Shown here piece by piece: positions 1-4,939 of a stretch of DNA of 5,163 nucleotides. The translations under genes were made by a program, and so were the position numbers. Under the pieces are notes generated by a model. It searched no databases. It saw only the letters and a list, made by a program, of their open reading frames with translations, and had not been told where the DNA came from. The DNA lies in contig JAQVYD010000088.1 of assembly GCA_028709105.1 (NCBI GenBank), positions 1-5,163 of the forward strand, given 5' to 3'. Position 1 is the first letter of the stretch, and every line of letters starts with the position of its first letter. The DNA is from Clostridia bacterium (lineage in GTDB: Bacteria; Bacillota; Peptococcia; DRI-13; DTU073).

Positions 1-313
1 CCTTACCCGCAGGCCCTTTCCAAGAAAATGTGCCCGTTTCGTAAACTTCACGCAATATCCTTGTCCCGCGGATACGCAGATTGTAAACATTTCGGGAAAT
101 CGTTCCGTCTTGAAAATGTTTTTTATAGAACTCTTCAAGCTCGTTTATCAGGTCTTCGCTGTAATACGCCTCATTTTTGCCGTTGAAGAAGTCAGTTATC
201 GGTTTAAAACTTCGTGACTCAACAGCTTTGAGTGAGGATTGGGCTAATCCCACTTCCGTTCTCAAGATAATTAAAGCTTGGCGAACGATGCCATAAATAG
301 TTTTGTCTTTCAT
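1..313 (-). CDS. Tyrosine recombinase / phage-type integrase, N-terminal part (gene runs off the left edge)
   Basis: About 104 codons are visible; the catalytic C-terminal domain lies outside the window. The protein begins MKDKTIYGIVRQAL. A region at residues ~50-100 (YSEDLINELEEFYKK, then ISRNVYNLRIRGTRILREVYETG and FSWKGPAG) resembles the helical SAM-like, core-binding N-terminal domain of Firmicutes tyrosine recombinases, which cut and rejoin DNA through a tyrosine nucleophile. None of the catalytic residues (R-K-H-R-H-Y) can be seen here, so activity cannot be judged. The start is well supported: a perfect AGGAGG (324-319 on this strand) lies 5 bases before the ATG at 313-311. The upstream region carries a palindrome touching the ribosome binding site and three 10-bp repeats that could be operator or recombinase binding sites. 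It is transcribed in the same direction as the truncated ABC gene start at 592-545. The family call rests on recognition of the sequence, not on a search. Confidence 0.78.
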   Translation of the reverse strand, partial: MKDKTIYGIVRQALIILRTEVGLAQSSLKAVESRSFKPITDFFNGKNEAYYSEDLINELEEFYKKHFQDGTISRNVYNLRIRGTRILREVYETGTFSWKGPAGK

Positions 314-323
314 ATAAGCCTCC

Positions 324-346
324 TATTGAATTTAATAAATTCAATA
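324..346. promoter_or_regulatory. Perfect 23-bp palindrome touching the integrase ribosome binding site
   Basis: TATTGAATTT-AAT-AAATTCAATA: two perfect 10-bp arms around a 3-bp centre. On the minus strand it lies just before the integrase gene, and its downstream arm overlaps the first base of the AGGAGG. A TATATT -10-like hexamer (348-343, minus strand) overlaps the upstream arm, but no convincing -35 was found at normal spacing. The position fits an operator for a repressor, or a weak RNA hairpin limiting ribosome access. The protein that would bind it is unknown. Confidence 0.5.
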
Positions 347-370
347 TACAGCATAATGAAAGGTAAAACA

Positions 371-451
371 TTATCCCGACATTTTTAAAGAATGATGGCT
401 TAGAATGTGGGGGTGATGTTGAAAGTCGGGATAACGGATTTGTCGGGATAA
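371..451. repeat. Three copies of GTCGGGATAA upstream of the integrase (two direct, one inverted)
   Basis: Perfect 10-mers lie at 425-434 and 442-451 on the plus strand, spaced 17 bp start to start. An exact inverted copy (TTATCCCGAC) lies at 371-380. Three exact copies in 81 bp are very unlikely by chance. Clustered short repeats beside a recombinase gene are typical of arm-type recombinase binding sites or the end of the mobile element it moves, as in Tn916-like and phage systems. Which of these applies is inference. Repressor sites for integrase control are an alternative. Confidence 0.6.
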
Positions 452-510
452 GTTCTGTGAGGGGGGTTAGGCACAAGCCAAGGACGCAGAGCTCTGGTAA
501 GGCCTACCTC

Positions 511-571
511 TACTCGCCCCTTTTGGGGAATCCTGGAAGGGCGACTAGCCCTTCCGGATACCCTCCGAGTA
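511..571. repeat. Compact branched inverted-repeat structure ending at the breakpoint of the truncated ABC gene copy
   Basis: Three nested or adjacent self-complementary units fill this block. An outer stem is TACTCG (511-516) with CGAGTA (566-571). Inside it are a CCCCTTTTGGGG hairpin (517-528) and a strong GGAAGGGC-gacta-GCCCTTCC hairpin (535-555), the latter extended by TCC/GGA. Together they can form a three-way junction in DNA or RNA. Its right edge meets, or overlaps by one base, the position where homology with the intact ABC gene stops. It may therefore be the end of an inserted element. A perfect CAGAGCTCTG palindrome lies just to the left (487-496). I do not recognise a known RNA family or insertion-sequence end. 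Confidence 0.45.
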
Positions 572-592
572 CAAGTGTTCCATCTTAATCAT
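545..592 (-). pseudogene. Truncated start of an ABC transporter ATPase gene
   Basis: The minus strand reads MIKMEHL and then leaves the ABC sequence, continuing YSEGIRKG to a stop. The first seven codons and their leader match the intact ABC ATPase gene that starts at position 4918. From codon 8 onward the sequence is the foldable block described at 511-571. It therefore looks like the 5' end of a second, inverted copy cut off by insertion or rearrangement. The leftover 15-codon reading frame is unlikely to be a functional peptide. Confidence 0.7.
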
Positions 593-662
593 GCGCCGGC
601 GCCCTCTCATGCGTTTTATTTTCGGATTATTCCTATGGTTTTTCTGCATATAGAGAATCAGC
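571..662 (-). repeat. Left arm of a long inverted repeat (leader and start of the ABC gene)
   Basis: The reverse complement of 571-662 aligns to 4846-4939 with two substitutions and one 2-base gap over about 94 positions. The repeat covers roughly 70 bases of untranslated leader and the first 22 bases of the ABC reading frame. It does not include the promoter candidate of the right copy. High identity in a non-coding leader implies a recent duplication or ongoing gene conversion. Confidence 0.9.
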
Positions 663-1002
663 GCGTCCTTTTAATAAAGTTGAGTTGAAAAAGGATAAGG
701 CTTATAAAATCCATTTTGCAGTTGGAAGGCCGTGTAAAATACGTGGATTTAGTACGGTTTTCGCACATGAACACAATATCATAAATAAGTCCCATAGTGA
801 TACGTATTCCTTCCAAAAAGTTTTTTTCGATCACAAAAATCCCCCCGTAATCTCTTGGTATACCAATAAATGGTATTCATTTTGATTGTGGGGGGATTTC
901 TGAAATGTCAAGTCTTTTCGCATTTATTTGGGTAAATTCTTAAATTATTTTTGCCCCCATTAAATGGAGGGATAGCCTGATGACATTGGGTACAACCCCC
1001 TA
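663..1002. other. Stretch without a convincing gene between the inverted-repeat arm and the terminator
   Basis: The only long frame is 685-885 (+, TTG start, 66 codons). It lacks a ribosome binding site and matches no family I recognise. Its 3' part is formed by the left arm of the 837-899 hairpin, so I do not call it a gene, although the first ~40 residues look protein-like and could be a fragment. A short C-rich/G-rich inverted pair (CCCCCAT with ATGGAGGG, about 955-970) is also present. The remainder is AT-rich and featureless to me. Confidence 0.4.
837..899. repeat. 63-bp long imperfect hairpin
   Basis: AAATCCCCCCGTAATC (837-852) pairs with GATTGTGGGGGGATTT (884-899) over 16 positions. 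In plus-strand RNA the only two non-Watson-Crick pairs are G-U wobbles. Collinear with this, after a symmetrical 7x7 internal loop, ATACCA (860-865) pairs with TGGTAT (871-876) around a 5-base loop. The stem loop also contains the 12-bp palindrome TTGGTATACCAA (855-866). Minus-strand transcripts would end the stem with ATTTTTG, so a terminator on that strand is possible. A small mobile repeat or structured RNA is equally plausible. Confidence 0.6.
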
Positions 1003-1040
1003 ACAAAAACTGTCAGGCTGTTAGGCCTGGCGGTTTTTGT
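1003..1040 (+). terminator. Intrinsic terminator (plus strand)
   Basis: ACAAAAACTGTCAGGC (1003-1018) and GCCTGGCGGTTTTTGT (1025-1040) form a 16-bp stem around a 6-base loop, fully paired in plus-strand RNA with two G-U wobbles. The GC-rich core CTGTCAGGC/GCCTGGCGG is followed directly by TTTTTGT, the classic layout. On the minus strand the two wobbles become C-A mismatches, so the plus strand is favoured. No intact gene remains upstream, so this probably served a gene now lost. It would also stop read-through into the transposase fragment. Confidence 0.65.
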
Positions 1041-1478
1041 AGATCATTCAAAAGCCGCAAGGACAGTCAGATCATCAACAAATGCGTCTACTCAGTGCTC
1101 GGCATTGATATGAACGGCCAAAAAGACATTCTGGGCATCTGGCTCAGCGAGAATGAAAGCGCAAGCTTTTACGCATCCATCTGTTCCGACCTGAAAAAGC
1201 GCGGTGTGCAAGACATTTTCATCGCCTGTCATGACAACCTGAAAGGACTTGGTGAAGCCATAAATGCGGTTTTCCCAAAGACCAAGCAACAGCTTTGCAT
1301 AGTTCATCAGATCCGCAATCCAACTAAATTTGTGCAATATAAAGACCGAAAAGCAATCTGCGCTGACCTTAAAAAAATCTACGGTGCGGTAAATTTAGAC
1401 GATGCAGAGTATGCCAAAACTTACCTCAATATTTTGATCCTGGCGCCTGGTTTAATAGAAAGGCTACCGTTTAAATAG
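1041..1478 (+). pseudogene. IS256-family transposase, internal fragment
   Basis: Reading from about 1044, the frame gives SFKSRKDSQIINKCVY, then LGIDMNGQKDILGIWLSENE, ACHDNLKGLGEAINAVFPKT and QLCIVHQIRN, which are hallmark blocks of IS256-family (MULE-like DDE) transposases. These enzymes move their element by cut/copy-and-paste chemistry with three acidic residues. The second acidic residue lies in the HDNLKG block. The block before the first (usually D-x-IHF) is lost at the left junction and the region bearing the final Glu is missing. Homology fades around 1425 (AEYAK) and a short unrelated tail ends at a stop at 1478. An intact protein is about 400 residues; about 127-145 remain. It is inactive and has no recognisable terminal repeats. 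Confidence 0.85.
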
Positions 1479-1680
1479 GGAGAACCCCAATGGCCAGCAG
1501 CACCACCTTTTTACCGTTACTAAGCTTGAAAGGCAGGATATTATCTTCGTTTTTGGGCAAAGTTACCGCATGTCCGGCCACATGAAAACCCTCTTGCAAG
1601 CATAATTTGGAGAAGAATTCCACAGAGAGAGGGGCGTATTCCTTCTTTAAAAAAAACACTTGCAATAAAGAGCCGCACAA
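1471..1680 (-). pseudogene. Fragment resembling an FAD/NAD-dependent disulfide oxidoreductase (CoA-disulfide reductase/NADH oxidase type)
   Basis: The 69-codon frame contains APLSVEFFSKLCLQEGFHV, then GHAVTLPKNEDNILPFKLSNGKK and VLLAIGVLPI. In pyridine nucleotide-disulfide oxidoreductases the NAD-binding domain has the order PLD-x-E, GV-x-x-x-G-x-x-V, x-LSNG-x-x, D-VLLAIGV-x-P, so this looks like that stretch. Typical residues between KK and VLL (EAD-like) are missing, and the N-terminal part (FFLKK at a T-run) looks frameshifted. The FAD-binding and cysteine regions are absent. It has no ribosome binding site. A chance open frame cannot be excluded; the AIGV block is the main support. Confidence 0.42.
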
Positions 1681-1681
1681 T

Positions 1682-1723
1682 GTAACATATATTATATAAC
1701 GTATGTTACATAATATATGTTAC
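1682..1723. promoter_or_regulatory. Large palindromic operator, probably for a TetR-family repressor
   Basis: GTAACATATATTATATAAC (1682-1700) and GTTACATAATATATGTTAC (1705-1723) are inverted repeats matching at 18 of 19 positions around GTAT. The half-site GTAACATA/TATGTTAC occurs three times (1682, 1702 and near 1716), so two overlapping dimer sites are possible. A possible promoter is TTGCAA (1660-1665), 17 bases, then TAACAT (1683-1688), whose -10 would fall inside the palindrome and be blocked by a bound protein. TetR-family regulators normally bind such palindromes in front of their own gene, and a TetR remnant follows directly. Confidence 0.65.
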
Positions 1724-1740
1724 GCAAAGGGGGTGTTACT

Positions 1741-1809
1741 ACGGGACCCAGGGTTAAATTTACCAGGGAGCAAATAATTGATGTAGCCCTTGAAATAGCT
1801 AAAAATTAA
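1741..1809 (+). pseudogene. TetR-family repressor remnant (N-terminal 22 codons, start codon lost)
   Basis: The frame reads (T)GPRVKFTREQIIDVALEIAKN and then stops. This is the first helix of the TetR DNA-binding domain, where family members read x-x-FTREQIIDAALEIAxxEG. A good ribosome binding site, GGGGGTG (1729-1735), sits 5 bases before codon ACG at 1741, so the original start was most likely ATG changed to ACG. An in-frame ATG at 1717 exists but lies inside the operator without a ribosome binding site. The rest of the roughly 190-residue repressor, including the recognition helix, is gone; the stop is 14 bases before the hydrolase start. The ancestral arrangement was probably repressor followed by hydrolase in one operon. 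Confidence 0.65.
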
Positions 1810-1823
1810 AATGGAGTGATAAA

Positions 1824-3767
1824 ATGTTTAATAGGATTAAATACCTTGCGCTCGTTAGTCTTTTGATGTTCCTGGTTTTAACCATATCTGCGACGGCTGC
1901 TTCTGTAAACAACATTCAAGATACTGGTTTAGAAGCCTTTTTTGATAATACAATGAAATCCAAGCTGGAGAAATATCATATTCCCAATGCAACCGTATCG
2001 GTTGTAAAGGATGGTGAAATCATATATAAGAAAGGATTCGGTCTGGCAGATATTGAGAATAACATCCCGGTTGATCCTGATAATACCCTTTTTCGTATTG
2101 GTTCTACTTCCAAATTAATTACTTGGACTGCGGTAATGCAGCTGGTTGAAGCGGGCAAGCTGGATCTTAACACAGATATTAATACATATTTGGATTTTGA
2201 AATACCGCCACAGCTTGAAAAACCCCTCCAGAAAACTACAACAGGACCGATTACAATGACCCACTTGATGACCCACACTCCAGGCTTTGAAGATCACCCC
2301 GATATGCTTTTCAGGCTTTCGGAAGATGAACTTTTACCTCTGAATGAATATATAAAGAACAACTTGCCGGCCAGGATATTTCCCGCTGGTGAAGTTGCTG
2401 CCTATTCAAACTATGGTACTGCTTTGGCGGGTTATATTGTAGAAAGATTATCTGGCCAGCCTTTTTCAGATTATGTCGAAAAAAACATTTTCAGGCCTTT
2501 GAATATGAATAACAGTACCTACCGGCAACCTCCAACATTAAACTCGCCGGCTCGTATTGCCAAACCCTACAGATTTATTAATGGGTCCTATACTGAAGCA
2601 GGTTTCGAATACATCATGCTCGAACCAGCAGGCGTTATGAGCAGTACCGCCTCAGATATGGCCAGTTTCATGATAGCCCATTTATCTGATGGCGCTTATA
2701 GTGGAGGAAGAATCCTTAAGGAAGAAACATTAAAAGAAATGCATAAGCCGCACTTTACCTATGACCCCACTTTGGGAGGCATGACTCTTGGATTCATGGA
2801 GGGGGTCTTTAATGACAAAGAGGTGCTTTTCCATGGTGGAAGTACTATGCTTTATAACGCCGGCCTTTACCTGGTGCCGGAAGTGAATACCGGAATTTTT
2901 ATTTCCTATAGTGGTGGTAATCATCTTCTTCATGCCGAGATTTTTCAGGATTTTATGGATTTTTACTATCCGATTAAAGCTCAAATAAAGGGAATGCCTG
3001 GTGAAGGCAGCCGGGAAAGGGCTAAAAAGTTTATAGGTGAATACCAGATGAATCGGAAAAGTGTTACCACTGATGAGAAAATTGCCGGCATATTAGCCGG
3101 GGGTATTATTAACGTTGCTATAGGTGAAGATGGATATCTTCTGGTAACTAATTGCGGAGAAACAAATCAATTTGTTGAAATTGAGCCTGGTGTGTATCAG
3201 AATCTTAGGGAAGGTAGAACTCAGGATGCCTTTGGCCCGTTTCATAAGATTATATTTAAAACAGATCCCATGGGCAGAATAATGCTGACCACCGATGGAC
3301 CTATGACATATTCGAAAGCGCCATTTTACTCAACTTTTAATTTTACGGCATTGGCTGCAATAATCATAATATTAATCGTAATCAGTTCACTTATTTACTG
3401 GATAATCATGCTGATACCAGGTTGGTTCAAGAAGGGAAAAAATAAAATCTCCGGGTTTTCTGACATTGCTTCCTGGGTTGGGATTTGTACGAGTATAACC
3501 ATCCTGTTTTTATTCACAAACCTGTTTTCTTCCGGCATTGATCCTGTATACCAATTACCCCAAGAAGCGTATACGACTATAGAAAAGCCATTACTTGATT
3601 TTATACCAACCCTTATGTGGATTTTTAGTGGTTTACTGGCGCCTTTGACGGCGATTGCCTGGTGGAAGGGATTTTGGGGGCGGATTGCCCGGGTGCAATA
3701 TAGCATATTTACCTTGGCGGTTATGGGATTGATGTGGATCCTTAATTATTGGAATTTATTTATTTAG
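1824..3767 (+). CDS. Secreted, membrane-anchored serine hydrolase (class C beta-lactamase/PBP-like) with four C-terminal membrane helices
   Basis: 647 residues. A signal peptide occupies ~1-26 (hydrophobic LALVSLLMFLVLTISATAA). The catalytic domain at ~35-385 shows all three landmarks of the beta-lactamase/D-Ala-D-Ala carboxypeptidase fold: S94-T-S-K97 (nucleophilic serine and lysine), Y194-S-N196, and H337-G-G-S in place of KTG. A linker domain at ~395-500 is followed by four predicted membrane helices at ~507-531, 547-568, 593-614 and 626-647. The active site should face outside the cell. Substrate is unknown: related proteins include peptidoglycan or D-amino-acid peptidases and esterases, and the HxG motif is common in non-lactamase members, so resistance should not be assumed. 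The start is supported by GGAGTGAT (1813-1820), 3 bases before the ATG. It lies just behind the dead TetR gene and its operator, which may still set its expression. Confidence 0.9.
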   Translation: MFNRIKYLALVSLLMFLVLTISATAASVNNIQDTGLEAFFDNTMKSKLEKYHIPNATVSVVKDGEIIYKKGFGLADIENNIPVDPDNTLFRIGSTSKLITWTAVMQLVEAGKLDLNTDINTYLDFEIPPQLEKPLQKTTTGPITMTHLMTHTPGFEDHPDMLFRLSEDELLPLNEYIKNNLPARIFPAGEVAAYSNYGTALAGYIVERLSGQPFSDYVEKNIFRPLNMNNSTYRQPPTLNSPARIAKPYRFINGSYTEAGFEYIMLEPAGVMSSTASDMASFMIAHLSDGAYSGGRILKEETLKEMHKPHFTYDPTLGGMTLGFMEGVFNDKEVLFHGGSTMLYNAGLYLVPEVNTGIFISYSGGNHLLHAEIFQDFMDFYYPIKAQIKGMPGEGSRERAKKFIGEYQMNRKSVTTDEKIAGILAGGIINVAIGEDGYLLVTNCGETNQFVEIEPGVYQNLREGRTQDAFGPFHKIIFKTDPMGRIMLTTDGPMTYSKAPFYSTFNFTALAAIIIILIVISSLIYWIIMLIPGWFKKGKNKISGFSDIASWVGICTSITILFLFTNLFSSGIDPVYQLPQEAYTTIEKPLLDFIPTLMWIFSGLLAPLTAIAWWKGFWGRIARVQYSIFTLAVMGLMWILNYWNLFI

Positions 3768-3897
3768 TATAACTTAAAGGGACAGGGAGGTGTATATATA
3801 CATTTAGTGAAAAAGGTGAAATGCTATCCTTTACAATATAACCGGAGTGGAGGTATTGTTTGAATTTATAATTATACTTTCTAATGAGGTGAAACAA

Positions 3898-4500
3898 ATG
3901 TTGAATGAAAAGGAATTAAAGGCATATGCAAACCTTATGTCCTCAAGATTATTGAAGGACCCCGGTGTTTTAGTTCAAATAGGCGCTTTAGAACGCGCGA
4001 AATTACTTTTTGCCCTGAGTTGCGAAGGCCAAATAAAAGCATTTGATCAACAAAATACTGTACATGTTTTAGGGAATGCCCAGGGACTCTTAATTGGATA
4101 TTCATCGAATTTGTTACCTGAGGAGCAGTTATTAGAAGTACTCAAACAAGCATCAGCAAAATTAATGGAAGTCGCTTCCGAGGACGAACTGCTATTCATA
4201 CAGAATAGAGCATTGGAAGTAAATAAAATCACCGCGCATGATTGGTATAAGAACTATTATGCTGGAGAAATATACCATTTATTTGTGGTCGCAATTGACA
4301 ACTCCTTGAAAGGAACCGGTGCTTTAAGAAATCTGTTAATGCCGGTCATAAAACAATGTGAAGAAAAAAAGATACCGATCATTTTACAAACCCACAACCC
4401 CGATAATGTTCCAATATATCAACATTATGGTTTCAAATTAATAGAATCACATTTTTCCGAAGAGATTAATTTGTTTTGTTTTTGCATGGCGCGGGGATAG
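3898..4500 (+). CDS. GNAT-family N-acetyltransferase
   Basis: 200 residues from the ATG at 3898, chosen because GAGGTG (3886-3891) stands 6 bases upstream; the frame is open 17 codons further to a GTG at 3847, but that start has no comparable support. The C-terminal half carries the GNAT core: strand LFVVAIDNSLKGTGALRNLL (~128-147), with the x-x-K-G-T-G-A pyrophosphate-binding loop for acetyl-CoA, and NPDNVPIYQHYGF (~167-179), the N-x-x-x-x-x-Y-x-x-x-GF motif near the end. The N-terminal half is helical and less typical. Such enzymes transfer acetyl from acetyl-CoA to an amine in the cytoplasm; the acceptor here cannot be told. It lies 130 bases after the hydrolase on the same strand with no clear terminator between, so co-transcription is possible. 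A TATAAT at 3867-3872 lacks a matching -35. Confidence 0.82.
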   Translation: MLNEKELKAYANLMSSRLLKDPGVLVQIGALERAKLLFALSCEGQIKAFDQQNTVHVLGNAQGLLIGYSSNLLPEEQLLEVLKQASAKLMEVASEDELLFIQNRALEVNKITAHDWYKNYYAGEIYHLFVVAIDNSLKGTGALRNLLMPVIKQCEEKKIPIILQTHNPDNVPIYQHYGFKLIESHFSEEINLFCFCMARG

Positions 4501-4503
4501 TGA

Positions 4504-4562
4504 CTCTCTACGGTAGTAAGTCAAGAGAACCGTCACCTTGACTTCCGTAACTCAGTAGAGAG
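4504..4562. repeat. Long hairpin repeat just after the GNAT gene (possible REP-type element or terminator)
   Basis: An outer stem, CTCTCTAC (4504-4511) with GTAGAGAG (4555-4562), encloses an inner stem, AAGTCAAG (4518-4525) with CTTGACTT (4537-4544). ACGG/CCGT (4510-4513, 4545-4548) can extend the inner stem. No T-run follows on either strand, which argues against a simple intrinsic terminator. The word AGAACCGTCACCTTGACTT (loop and inner stem) resembles dispersed GACGGTTCT-type repeats seen in many Firmicutes near REP-associated tyrosine transposases; that link is from memory and unverified. Confidence 0.55.
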
Positions 4563-4570
4563 GGAGCGGG

Positions 4571-4693
4571 ATGGGATTCGCTCTGTGCCTGGATGTTTTT
4601 AAAGGTTGTATGGAAATCCCATTCAGAACATATACCAAAAAGGGGACCATTGATAGAATAAACGGGAACAGGAAAAGGAACCAGGATAATTAA
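4571..4693 (+). CDS. Candidate 40-residue small protein, unknown and doubtful
   Basis: An uninterrupted frame starts ATGGGATTC and ends TAA. It encodes MGFALCLDVFKGCMEIPFRT and a basic, Asn/Arg-rich tail ending NRKRNQDN. A weak GGGAG (4562-4566) is 4 bases before the ATG, but it lies in the arm and flank of the preceding hairpin. I recognise no family. It may be a chance frame; it is listed because it is the only start-to-stop frame with a plausible ribosome site in the 417-base gap between the GNAT and ABC genes. Confidence 0.15.
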   Translation: MGFALCLDVFKGCMEIPFRTYTKKGTIDRINGNRKRNQDN

Positions 4694-4758
4694 AAAACCT
4701 CTTTATTCACATAATTTTTACATAATTGCACAACATGTACCTTCGGCGCCGGTTATTA

Positions 4759-4767
4759 TGGTATAAT
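4759..4767 (+). promoter_or_regulatory. Extended -10 promoter of the ABC transporter gene
   Basis: TGGTATAAT is a perfect extended -10 (TGnTATAAT). No good -35 is present at 17-18 bases, which extended -10 promoters tolerate. Transcription would begin near 4774, giving a leader of about 145 bases before the ATG at 4918. It lies outside the inverted-repeat arm, so the truncated left copy has no counterpart. Confidence 0.6.
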
Positions 4768-4773
4768 TTTGTT

Positions 4774-4917
4774 ATCTTGAAATATTCGTCCATTATCGAC
4801 AAGATTGGGTGGCAGACGAAGATTGGTATCCGTTAAACAAAAGATGCTGATTCTCTATATGCGGAAAAACCATAGGAATAATCCGAAAATAAAACGCATG
4901 AGAGAGGGTGCCGGCGC
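4774..4917 (+). promoter_or_regulatory. Long 5' leader of the ABC gene with two mutually interleaved stems
   Basis: ATCTTG (4774-4779) can pair with CAAGAT (4800-4805), and TTCGTC (4785-4790) with GACGAA (4815-4820). The two are interleaved, so they either exclude each other or form a pseudoknot. No known riboswitch core (T-box, S-box, lysine, glycine, purine) is recognisable and no T-run terminator precedes the gene. The 3' half of the leader (from 4846) belongs to the inverted repeat. Regulation is therefore only a possibility. Confidence 0.25.
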
Positions 4918-4939
4918 ATGATTAAGATGGAACACTTGT
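4846..4939 (+). repeat. Right arm of the long inverted repeat
   Basis: This is the partner of 571-662. It covers the distal leader, the ribosome binding site (AGAGGG, 4903-4908) and the first 22 bases of the ABC gene. The right arm has two extra bases (AG) just before the GGG of the ribosome binding site and two base differences (G/A near 4863, T/C near 4909). Here the reading frame continues intact, so this is the parental or functional copy. Confidence 0.9.

Noticed and set aside
219..476. 85-codon minus-strand frame
   Set aside because: It overlaps the integrase start and its repeats in another frame, has low-complexity Ser/Leu/Pro composition, no ribosome binding site, and runs through the palindrome.
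461..480. GTTAGGC word near 466 (and again near 1020), which resembles an integron attC core
   Set aside because: No paired inverse core site at attC spacing and no cassette structure; the second copy is simply the terminator loop.
685..885. 66-codon plus-strand frame starting at TTG
   Set aside because: No ribosome binding site and no recognised family; its end is built from the 837-899 hairpin. Its first part might be a gene fragment, but I cannot support a call.
1092..1337. 81-codon minus-strand frame
   Set aside because: It is antisense to the clear IS256 transposase fragment.
1976..2984. Minus-strand frames within the hydrolase (1976-2278, 2115-2297, 2730-2984)
   Set aside because: All are antisense shadows of a well-supported coding sequence, without ribosome sites or family features.
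3395..3706. 103-codon minus-strand frame
   Set aside because: It is antisense to the membrane-helix part of the hydrolase.
3791..3802. Perfect palindrome TGTATATATACA between the hydrolase and GNAT genes
   Set aside because: An alternating TA run readily makes such a palindrome by chance, and no promoter elements surround it.
3821..3841. Tiny ORF (MLSFTI) after AAAAAGGTGAA before the GNAT gene
   Set aside because: Six codons with no stem-loop or regulatory codon run; a leader peptide cannot be supported.
4047..4232. 61-codon minus-strand frame
   Set aside because: It is antisense to the GNAT gene, with Ser/Asn-rich shadow composition.
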